Origin: Phialocephala subalpina
Taxonomy: Eukaryota; Ascomycota; Leotiomycetes; Helotiales; Mollisiaceae
Direction of reading: 5' to 3'
DNA: 64,000 nt
Assembly: GCA_900073065.1 (NCBI GenBank)
Contig: FJOG01000031.1
Span: 171,404-235,403 of the forward strand
Part shown: piece after piece, positions 47,284-56,330 of the stretch
How positions within the stretch are numbered: position 1 is the stretch's first letter
How the letters are laid out: each line of letters begins with the position of its first letter
Notes under the pieces: generated by a model
Seen by the model: only the letters and a program-made list of their open reading frames with translations
Told to the model about the DNA's origin: nothing
The model's database searches: none
Position numbers and translations under genes: made by a program

Positions 47284-47676
47284 TCAAATTTTCAGGTTGT
47301 ACAGAAGATGGCAATACTGAGCAATCGACGATGATTTGTGAGTCCAGATGTTCGCAGCCATTTGCTTGTCGCGACCATCTGGAAATATGATAACGTGTGT
47401 GGTTGAGCTTGCTCGTAGGGAACTACCACGTTGTCGTCCTCTGTGAAGTGTGAGGAGAGTAACTATTGTTGGACAACCGAAGACTTCCCGAATTATCTCC
47501 ACGAAGGGTATCAATGTCGGCGAATAACGCTCGACCATTGCTGGAGGCAAAAGAGGAGATTGTCCACTCTCGGCCGATGATGATAGAGTAAACGGGAGAG
47601 TTCCGTTCCGGGGAACCTTCAGGTGATAGGTTGAGATGTGCATAGCCTTCTTCGTCCGATCTTTACAACCAGTCAT
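47284..47676 (-). CDS. Hypothetical protein, 130 aa
   Basis: One frame from ATG 47676 (MTGCKDRTKKAMH) to 47284. The sequence has a mixed hydrophobic centre (FVEIIREVFGCPTIVTLLTLH) and an ordinary composition, and no opposite-strand frame of similar length competes. It is not recognised. It could be a remnant, or the last exon of a gene whose other exons I cannot see. Confidence 0.35.
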   Translation of the reverse strand: MTGCKDRTKKAMHISTYHLKVPRNGTLPFTLSSSAESGQSPLLPPAMVERYSPTLIPFVEIIREVFGCPTIVTLLTLHRGRQRGSSLRASSTTHVIIFPDGRDKQMAANIWTHKSSSIAQYCHLLYNLKI

Positions 47677-47761
47677 TGCGGTCTTGGCGCCAGATGTGCT
47701 TCCAGATTTGTTTCACCAACCGTCTTGGTAATCTGATAGCGATAACCTTATTCAGTCCACA

Positions 47762-48854
47762 TCACAACTTGAAGACTTCTACTCGAGGTGGGGGGATATG
47801 AGAACCCCAGCTCAGCTGAATCTTTCCTCCACTCCTCTCGACGTCGCGTCTACTCCCCTCTGGGCCTCGAGCAGTCCAAGGATCAATGAAGTAGAACCGG
47901 TCCGAAAGGCTTTGGAACTTGTTAGACAAACTGTTGTGGTCGATTTTTTGGCTATGGTGCAGCCTAGCAGACGACCTTGTAGCGGATCTGAGGAAGTTCT
48001 CGAGGAGGTTCTCCATCAAGCAATCGGTCATGCCTGTATCGTGCCATTACCGCTACGTTATACCCATGCTCGAACTCCCCCAAATCAAAACAAGATACTG
48101 AGACTTGTTCTCCACGATAATCTGCCAAGAGCAAGGATTCGAAGCATGGCTCATCACGTGAAGTCAGCGGGCTCAGCATATTCGAGGCACTGTCTGGGTT
48201 TTGACCATGAGGGTCGGGGTACTCCTCCAATGGTTTTGTTTAGAGTTGAGAAGGAGTTCAGTTCAACGATCAGAGTAAGCAGCTTAACACCGCAAAAGAA
48301 TCCCAGAGTCGCGCCCAATCGCTCCGCTACCAATAGGGAATCGCGCCCGCGGAAGGCAGATAAGTCTATGGCTAGATTTCGAACCCTCTCGAGCTGTGCG
48401 TCTCGCTTAAGGCCTCTGATTTCGCGCAGGATCTGACTTGAGTTCCATGTGGGAAACCACCAAGCGGACTCGTAGTTGAGAAAAAGATGATCCTTTTCGA
48501 AGTCGAAATAGACAGATGGGCCGGAACAATTGCCAGAAAAGGCGCGTGTGTAGAAACGTGAAGCAATCAGGTGTGATTCGCGACAGGCAAGTAGATCAGA
48601 AGGTGCCAGACACTCGAATTTGAATTTCAGGCCAGTTCCTGGGTGTAACCGTCCTCAGCATCATACTCAGGGTCGCCAAACTGTATGTTTCCATTGGTTG
48701 ACTGGTCACACCACAGTTCTTTGACTGGCTGTCGATATAAGTGAACGATGCGAGAGACTGGCAGGGAGAGCTCCCATATCTCGTCTCTCAACTCCTTGGG
48801 CAACTTGTTAAATTTTGGGAAGGCTGCCCCACTCCGCATGTCCTCCTGAGCCAT
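47762..48854 (-). pseudogene. 2EXR-domain gene broken by several frameshifts
   Basis: From ATG 48854 the frame encodes a clear 2EXR-type start (FPKFNKLPKELRDEIWEL then SRIVHLYRQPV) and ends at a TGA at 48627. Another frame continues at once with LKFKFECLAPSDLLACRESH and a coherent 150-residue sequence to a stop at 48154. Further coding-like pieces follow in other frames (LADYRGEQVSVSCFDLG near 48130; NFLRSATRSSARLHHS and DRFYFIDPWTARG near 47980-47880) down to 47762. At least three frame changes are needed, and the first leaves no room for an intron. 2EXR proteins are an abundant, uncharacterised fungal family related to F-box-like accessory genes. I call it a pseudogene; a live gene with sequence errors is the alternative. 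Confidence 0.6.
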
Positions 48855-49357
48855 CTTCTACGCTTGCTCGCTCGACCGCAGAGTCTTCGAGAGCATATGG
48901 ATCTAGACCGCGGTGCTGGACTTGTTTCTGGCGCGTGCAGCGGTCGAAGTGATTGATGAGGATGTTGTGATGTTAATGAAGACAGGAGGAAAGCGGCGAG
49001 TCGTCGGAATGCGAAGTCGCGTTGTTGACACTTGTCTCCTTCAGGCAATCCAAGCGAGGACCTGCCATTAGTCAAGACTCACTTTGAAACCTTTTCAACT
49101 CCAACATCCTCAAAAACAACAGACGAGCCAGATGTCAAAAACTCTTTTTCTAATCCCCTACTAAATATTTCCCCCCCACGTTTCTGAGCCCCTGAGCGGT
49201 CATTTCGTCTTCGCTTGACACATGCGATCGAGCCGGAGTCATTGCCGGTAAAGCCGGTCTATAACCGACATGCGGGGTCCCCACGCTTCATCATGAAGTA
49301 AATCACCACCATGTGTTCCACGACATTGACTTCAATTGTTTCGTGTTGCACAGGTAA
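48855..49357. other. Intergenic region upstream of SDH gene
   Basis: About 500 bases between divergent genes. Only unsupported frames are present. Promoter of the SDH gene is expected here. No TATA-like element stood out. Confidence 0.4.
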
Positions 49358-51623
49358 ATGATGAAGGGACTTGTAAGGGCGTATGGGCATTTGTTCAACA
49401 GGCCACCTCGTCTTGGCTCTTTCTTTGCACCGAGGAGATCCTACGTTTCGGAGACATCGAGGAGACGAGCTACACCAGTAGCGGATAGAGGATTGACATA
49501 TCCTCTCATCGATCACCACTACGAGTATGTATTCCATGAGTATGATGACAGAAAACAAGACTGACAGCTGAAGTGCAATCGTTGTAGGTGCAGGAGGTGC
49601 TGGCCTTCGAGCTGCTGTCGGACTTGCAGAGTCGGGTCTGGATACAGCATGTATCAGCAAACTGGTATGAGCCAAAACCTCTTTCTCACTCCTATTCCTA
49701 GTATAAGTCTCGTTGATTTTACGGTCGCATGAAATCTGGGCAACAAACCTGGATATTCCGGGGTCTCTCTCATGTGACCCTGCTTATGCTTCTCTTCCTT
49801 CACGCTCATTATGAAGCAATATAGGACATACTGACATCGCTTCTCAGTTCCCGACAAGATCGCACACAGTTGCTGCTCAAGGAGGCATAAATGCCGCTCT
49901 CGGTAACATGACCGAAGGTTAGTACCTCTCACGTGCACACCCTCAATGGCTCTTGCTCACCACCACAGATGATTGGAGATGGCACCATTACGACACAGTC
50001 AAAGGTAGCGACTGGCTCGGCGACCAAGATGCAATCCATTACATGACTCGAGAAGCCAACGCCGCCATCTACGAACTGGAAAACTACGGCATGCCCTTCT
50101 CCCGGACCGAAGAAGGGAAGATCTACCAACGTGCACTCGGCGGCCAGTCATTGAAGTACGGGACTGGAGGTCAAGCATATCGTACCGCTTGTGCAGCCGA
50201 CAGAACTGGTCATGCTTTACTTCATACGTTGTATGGACAGAGCTTGAAGCATGATACTAATTTCTTCATCGAGTATTTTGCCTTGGATCTGCTGATGGTT
50301 GATGGTGCTTGTGTGGGAGTACTGTGTCTAAGTATGGAGGATGGGACATTGCATCGAATCTTTGCGAATAATACGGTATTGGCTACTGGTGGATATGGTA
50401 GAGCGTATTTCTCGTGTACGAGTGCTCATACGAGTACTGGCGATGGGAATGCCATGGTTGCGAGAGCGGGGTTACCGAATCAGGATATGGAGTTTGTGCA
50501 GTTTCATCCTTCAGGCATATATGGCGCAGGTGTTTTGATTACAGAAGGAGCTCGAGGAGAAGGAGGATATCTGCTAAATGCTAATGGTGAGCGGTTTATG
50601 GAGAGGTAAGTAATGTGTAGTCTCTGTTGAGGAAGTTCCATGAACTTACACCTCTATCACAGATACGCACCAACAGCAAAAGACCTAGCATCCAGAGACG
50701 TAGTCTCTCGATCCATGAACATGGAAATCAGAGAAGGTCGAGGATGCGGCGATGAGAAAGACCATGTCTACCTCCAACTATCCCATCTCCCCGCCGACAT
50801 CATCCGCGAGCGGCTTCCTGGAATCGCAGAAACAGCAAACATCTTCTCCGGCATCGACATCACTAAACAACCCATCCCTGTCTTGCCAACAGTACATTAC
50901 TGCATGGGCGGCATTCCCACAAATTACCATGGCCAAGTCCTCTCCGTCGCCGAAGACGGAACAGAGAAACCCGTTGATGGCTTGTACGCTGCGGGAGAAT
51001 CGGCATGCGTCTCCGTCCATGGAGCAAATCGACTGGGCGCAAACTCACTTCTCGACATCGTAGTTTTCGGACGAGCATCAGCTCTCCACATTGCCGACAA
51101 TAATGAGAAAGGCGCTCCTCACCTCAAAGTCCCAGAAGACATCGGCCACTCCTCCCTCACAGACCTCGAGAAGATCCGCACAGCATCCGGCTCCATCCCT
51201 AGCGCCAAGCTCCGCCTCGACATGCAAAAAGCCATGCAATCCGACGTCGCCGTCTTCCGCACCCAAAACTCCCTCTCCACCGGCGACTCATCAATCCAAA
51301 AAGTCGAACAAGACTTCTTAAATGATCTCAAAGTTTCAGATCGGAGCTTGATTTGGAATAGTGATCTAATAGAGACGTTAGAGATGCGGAATCTGTTGAC
51401 GTGTGCCAGCCAGACGGCGAAGAGTGCGTTGGAGAGAAGGGAGAGTAGGGGGAGTCATGCTAGGGAGGATTTTCCTGAGAGGGAGGATGGGGAGTTTTTG
51501 AAGCATACGTTGAGTTGGCAAAAAGAAGGTGAGGAAGTGAAAATTGGGTATAGGGACGTTGTGATGGGAACGCTCGATGAAAATGAGTGTGCCAGTATCC
51601 CGCCAAAGAAGAGGTCTTACTGA
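49358..51623 (+). CDS. Succinate dehydrogenase flavoprotein subunit (SDHA/Sdh1-like)
   Basis: The five-exon model is 49358-49524, 49574-49664, 49848-49917, 49969-50605 and 50663-51623, giving 641 aa; introns are 49, 183, 51 and 57 nt. It is the FAD subunit of complex II, oxidising succinate in the mitochondrial matrix. Seen: an Arg-rich presequence (about residues 1-45), FAD dinucleotide motif [12 protein letters not shown], the flavinylation region [30 protein letters not shown], an active-site Arg region (SRDVVSRSM), and the C-terminus [14 protein letters not shown]. Exon 2's acceptor was chosen because it restores [12 protein letters not shown]. The usual HPTG is HPSG here, and several positions near ELENYG and ALSMEDG differ from typical fungal Sdh1, so this may be a second, divergent paralogue rather than the housekeeping copy. 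Confidence 0.88.
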
Positions 51624-51723
51624 GTGAGATGGGGTGAGGAGTTTTTAGACTCGGGTATTGGGTTGGATGAAGAGATAGATGATATATATGGTTATTCTTA
51701 GATTATAAGGTATGATGGGCTTG

Positions 51724-52110
51724 TTATATCACAGTATAAGGCCCCCGATCCCGAAGATAGTTGCTGATTTCATCTTCCGACTCGCCACCGACGTCCGCTC
51801 TAATTATACTCTGTATCTCCTGCTCAGTAAGCCATTCAGCAACATACTTACTCTCTTCTCCTTTTTGTTTCTCTTCCTTCTTCTCGCTCATCTACTCCCC
51901 GCCCTCCTTCCCCCCAAAAAACAATACTCACTCAGAAGCCTTAGTCCTTTGCTCATATTTATCCATAGCAACTCCTACTAAAATCATACCAAACATAATC
52001 ACCCAAATGATATGGTAGTCATGCCAGATGTCTAAGAATCTCATAAACATATCCCATCCTTGTGTCGATATTTCGGACATGTGAGAGAGGATTCTTTGGT
52101 GCAGCGGCAT
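51724..52110 (-). CDS. Small single-TM protein A (tandem paralogue), 5' end uncertain
   Basis: The minimal model is 52110-51932 joined to 51886-51724 across a 45-nt intron (GTGAGT..GAG, phase 2), giving 113 aa. One membrane helix (IIWVIMFGMILVGVAM) is followed by DKY and an acidic/Lys tail with WLTEQEIQSIIRAD. The layout, helix ending GVxMD.Y and intron position match protein B at 52682-53185. The frame is open upstream of ATG 52110 as far as about 52198, so a further 5' exon is likely. The position matching B's start reads ATG TTC TGA (about 52262) where B has TGG, suggesting loss of the ancestral start exon. Function unknown. Confidence 0.5.
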
Positions 52111-52681
52111 GGCTGCGACGAGACGGCCTGTTGCGAAATATACGGCAGTCTTGCGTCCGATTACTTTGGCTGGTGTGCGGTTTCTTTGCTTTTGCTGTTA
52201 ATTATGTTTGGAAGGGATTGGAAAAGTTTGACGGGTCGGGGTGAGTGGAGATTCAGAACATGGTAACGGAAGATAGGCGGAGAGGATTTTGGGTTGGTGT
52301 TTGTTGCGGGAGCAGGAGCGGGAGAGGGACCTACGGGTAGTTTTTTCGAAGAACAAGCTCAGAGCTTGGGGTTTGATCTATATCTGAGATAGTTTAGCTT
52401 GCTTCACGAATACCGTGATACGAAGAAGTAGCGATCAATATGCTAGTTGAACAGAAATTTGCAAGCGAAGTGCAGAAGAGGAGTACAACTACCCTGCACT
52501 TTCGAATATGATTTGAGGAATTTGGACGAAGAGATGCAAGGCTTGAATTTGGAAGGAGTGGTGGGCAATTGCATACTCAAAGCTCATACAGCTAAGCATT
52601 CCTGTGCCGACTGCATATGGCTGAAGTTCTCGAAGCTCGAGTCCCTTTGCACACATGCCCTATAACTCTTCCTCGCCCAGC

Positions 52682-53185
52682 TCACCAACATCCTCTCTTA
52701 TTCTGCAATTCCTCATCACCAATCCCCTCGCTATCACTCCCATCCTCACCCATCTCACCAGCTTCCTCTTTAATCCTCCTCTGCAATTCCTGGTCTCCAA
52801 TCGCATCGCCCAACACACTATCTTCTCCCTCGTCCTGGCTTTCCTCCTCATCCACCTTGATCTCCTCCTCGAACTCCTTCACCAATTTCCTGATCCTCAT
52901 TAGCAATCCACCGCCAAAAGAATCAGAACAAACTCACCGTCTGATCCCATCCCACTTCCTGTACTCGTCCATCACAACCCCCAAAACAAACAAAGCTCCC
53001 AAGATCGCCCACAAAGTCTGACATTTCGAGCTCTGCCAAGTATCCATGAAATCTGTGATTTTGAGTATGTATGATCGTTGGCGTTGCAATTGGTAGAGCT
53101 CGTTCAAGATTTCTTGGTTCTGGACGTGGGTTTTGCGGATGTCGGAGATGTAAGTGGAGGCGGGGTCGAAAGATGGCCAGAACAT
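52682..53185 (-). CDS. Small single-TM protein B (tandem paralogue)
   Basis: The model is 53185-52938 joined to 52895-52682 across a short 42-nt intron (GTGAGT..GCTAAT..GAG, phase 2), giving 153 aa. It begins MFWPSFDPASTYISDIRK, has a coiled-coil-like stretch (NQEILNELYQLQRQRSY), FMDTW, one membrane helix (TLWAILGALFVLGVVM) and a very acidic C-terminal tail (VDEEESQDEGED). The frame also extends upstream of ATG 53185 as a Ser/Pro-rich leader, which I do not include. Together with protein A it forms a diverged tandem pair sharing an intron position. No known family was recognised. Confidence 0.55.
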
Positions 53186-53637
53186 TTTGCTTGTAGTATT
53201 GTGTAAAGAGCTTGATTTTGAAGGCCTGATTGAGATTTTAGAGAAAGTTTTCAGTAGGGAAAGTGAGGGAAGTGGAAAACTTGATGGGTTTGGATATGGA
53301 CTGCCAGAGGACGGGTAGACGGGTTTACTAAACCGGGATTTTAGTTCAGCTCTAGAACTCTGATCTAACCTTCTAAGTGAGAACATCAATGCTCTGTCCC
53401 AAGCTCATAGTGGTGACTATACAGGGCGAGGAAAAATGCGCAAGTGTTGAGATGAAGTGGAGGTTAAATTACCCCGCTAGTACCCCGCGTTCTTTGATTT
53501 TATCTGTATCTCAAGCCACCCAATCCACTGTAAGTCCCCAAGACTAAATATGTGGCTCATAGTTATCAAGGCTCACTGTACCATTTACGAGTATACAAGA
53601 CTAGTTCAAGGTTCAAAGATTTAATTTTTACATCCTA
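53186..53637. other. Intergenic region
   Basis: About 450 bases upstream of protein B, which would hold its promoter. No gene was seen. Confidence 0.35.
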
Positions 53638-53856
53638 TCAAGTTGAGTCGGGTAGATGAGGTGTAACGGTTTCACCACCTATTGGAGACAACGATCTTTT
53701 AATCCAATACGGGAAGCCCAGAGCGTTCTCGAGAAGCCGTTTGCTAAATTGCCAGATCAGCTGTAACAGAAAAGGGAGATCACCGTCGTCCCACGGCGGG
53801 AGTGAGACGATCAAGTAGGGTAAGCCCATGAAGAGACTCATAAAGATGAACTTCAA
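53638..53856 (-). CDS. Small membrane-type ORF next to the HET gene, 72 aa
   Basis: A 72-residue frame starting MKFIFMSLFMGLPYLIV, with one hydrophobic segment. It begins seven bases after the stop of the HET gene. I could not find an intron linking it to that gene. It may be a real small gene, a lost exon, or noise. Confidence 0.28.
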   Translation of the reverse strand: MKFIFMSLFMGLPYLIVSLPPWDDGDLPFLLQLIWQFSKRLLENALGFPYWIKRSLSPIGGETVTPHLPDST

Positions 53857-53862
53857 TACTTC

Positions 53863-55425
53863 TCACAGTCCTTGGCACACGAGTAGCAGTCTCTGGTGTG
53901 TGTACATCACTCCTTCAAACATATAAATCAATACGATTATAATGTAGTTGAGTGCCACAGAGATGAGAAGAAAAAATATCATAATTCCGACGCACGCCGC
54001 AACCTTGTCGGCTATAGGTCTTTCTGGAGTGTGTGGTTCCTGGCAAGCATTAGATTCCATCCGTATTGAAGGCATGGTTGTGGCAATTCAAGAATGAGCA
54101 GAACTTACATCATGGTGAGCCGGCCCAGGCTGTTGAGGCGGTGGACTTTCGATCCCCGCGATGGCTTTTCTAGGATATTGCTTCTTGATGCTCTCGCGAG
54201 CTGTGTTGGAATGTTCCTTAGCGTAGATCGTTCTTTCTACCCGGTCTTTAGGAAGCTTGTTCGCGTTGTCCCGCTCGCTTTTATAGAATTGGATTGCCTT
54301 CGACGCAGAAGCTGTATCCAGCAAATCGCAATTGAATCGGACCATCTGAAGTATTTCGTCTCTATTCTGGGATTTAATGCGCCCATCGTTGCATACTGCA
54401 TGCAATACGACTTGGTAAAAGGCGCCTCCAGGGTCTAGACGGCCCATGTCGTAGCAATTCAGGTACATATAGTGCTGCGAATTTGGTCCTACTGCTATGC
54501 TGCGGGAGCTTTCTTTTAGCCGAATTGGTAATGTAACTCGAAGTCCATGCTCGGTCATAAAAATAGGTGGAGGAAGTTCTCCATATATTTTGGAGCGAAT
54601 CGATCCGGACTCCGCAAAATCCGCTGGAGATTCTGCCAGCAGCCCACACGCCTCTCGATCACTCCGCCAAGCAAAGATGGATTGGTCAGGTAGGTTCTTG
54701 AGGATCTCAAGCTGTAGTCTCTGGAAAGCCTGCTTCTCTTCTCCATAAATCATCGTCATGTGAACGCCGAAAAGTCCCATCAAAGAGTAAGACCTATCCT
54801 CAATCCGAGTCGTCTCCCGATGAGCAGCCCAAGACATCCTCTGCGCCACGCTCGTGAATTCGATTTGCTCCCAATTCTCAAGAACCTTTGTCGGGATGCC
54901 AGTGATCTGACAGAGTGGATATTTCAAGCTTTCCTTCGTCCCGACTTGTACCCAATGCTTGTCAAAAAAATCAATTTTCGACGATCCAATCAGTTCCTGC
55001 AAAGTCCAGCCTCTAGTAAGCCACTTGCATCGAGCGAGCGACGCATCCGTTTCCGCCAAATCGCAACTTCCCTTCACATCAGCGAGATAGACGTAGCAGA
55101 GTTCTGCACGCTGGTACCACCGGAACATAGCATTGATTGCTTCCGCGAGCTCGGTGCTGTTGCGCTTGTCGATGCAGCAAGTGTCTATCCACACGTATTG
55201 GAAGCCATCCTCGACGGCCTGCTCACAGCACACCTTAACCTTTCTCCAACCCGCTTGTTGTCCGGGAGCCTCGAAATTTTCCCCCGTCCAAACCTTATTG
55301 AGTAAGCCCACTTCCATATCAATGAAGGTAACCTCCCCTTCGCCCCAAGTATGTGAGAGAATAGCATATTTCGGAGGGTTGATAAACTCGCGAATCTTGA
55401 AGGTGGAAGTGTCGAGAATTCTCAT
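53863..55425 (-). CDS. HET-domain protein with spliced C-terminal membrane segment
   Basis: The model is 55425-54109 joined to 54039-53863 across a 69-nt intron (GTAAGT..TCTAATGC..CCAG, phase 0), giving 497 aa. The N-terminal HET domain has all three usual blocks: YAILSHTWGEGEV (20-32), VWIDTCCIDKRNSTELAEAI (78-97) and TRGWTLQELIGSS (137-149). HET proteins mediate self/non-self recognition and cell death in heterokaryons, although most family members are untested. After about 440 residues, exon 2 adds a strongly hydrophobic segment (GIMIFFLLISVALNYIIIVL), so the protein is predicted to be membrane-anchored at its C-terminus. Without splicing the protein would end at a short hydrophilic tail. 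No NACHT, TPR or WD partner domain is present. Confidence 0.85.
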
Positions 55426-55870
55426 TATCGTATTATTGAAGAAAGAAAAGGGAAGTTCAAATCCGAAATTGTAATTAAATGGAAATGAGGCTGAGCTGCC
55501 ACCCAGACTGCGGCCTCATGTTGCGGCTGCACGAAATGCTGATCAGCCCCTGAAGACCCAGCAATGCAGTAGCCTTAGCGAGCACAGCCACTGTACCAAT
55601 CCAGTCACCATTCCTTGCCTCACTCGTGATGCCCAGTCCAAGTTGGGGCATTGAACGATCTCTTGAATTCTACAACTTCTTCGAACCGGCTTCACTTCGT
55701 AAGTGTACAGTTTCTGACAATTTGCTCATGGAAATAGATGGATTGCAGTAGTGTGAATATGTTCCGCCGAGAGGAAAACGTTCTACCCCGCATCCAAGAG
55801 CTTTCATTCGACTTTCGAAATAGCTTCATTGTATCTCAGTCTCGATGCAAAGATCGGTAGGGCCCACGAA
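55426..55870. other. Upstream region of the HET gene
   Basis: About 440 bases expected to carry the HET promoter and the 3' flank of the next gene. No motif stood out. Confidence 0.4.
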
Positions 55871-56330
55871 TCAGTAGTCCTCGTCCTCTTCAAAACTCAC
55901 GAGTTCATGATTGCTCTCGCTCAATGCAAACACAACCTCCTCTTCCATTTCTTTGGCCGCCGTAAATACTCCAACAGCTCCCTCACTCTCTTTCCCAGAG
56001 CGCACTGCCTTTATCAAATCGAACTGCTTCGCATCCTGCAACATTTGCTTCTCCAATCTATTACTCAAAATTAGCAACTTCCTTCACCTCAGATAGGGCT
56101 TGGTAAGAAACTCAGCAAATTCACCTTCTCTCCTTTACCCTTAGCCATCTGAAAATCCTCCATGAACCACAAGACAGAATCAACAATGCGCTGGGAAGGA
56201 TGCCATAATGAAGCCTCTGGCCCATAGATCCACTGCATGGAGTGGACTTGGGACGATATTTTAAGATTGCCGGGTGCCGGCTTGGTAGGGGAGGGCGCGG
56301 CATTAGCCTGACTCGAGACTGGGATTTGGA
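55871..56330 (-). CDS. Hypothetical protein, at least two exons, 5' end unresolved
   Basis: Exon pieces about 56330-56125 and 56050-55871 can be joined in phase 0 across a 74-nt intron (GTGAAT..GCTAATT..GGAG). The minimum from ATG 56238 is 97 aa (MQWIYGPEASLWHPSQR ... acidic end SFEEDEDY). Upstream the same frame is open through an Ala/Pro-rich stretch to about 56331, where an in-frame TAG may mark an acceptor, so a first exon is probably missing. The sequence looks like a real helical, charged protein. No family was recognised. Confidence 0.42.

Noticed and set aside
48372..48400. GGTTCGAAATC resembling a tRNA B box
   Set aside because: No matching A box or cloverleaf stem around it, and it lies inside 2EXR coding remnants.
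47798..48436. 212-residue plus-strand frame
   Set aside because: It runs opposite the broken 2EXR gene, whose fragments have recognisable motifs; the plus frame has none.
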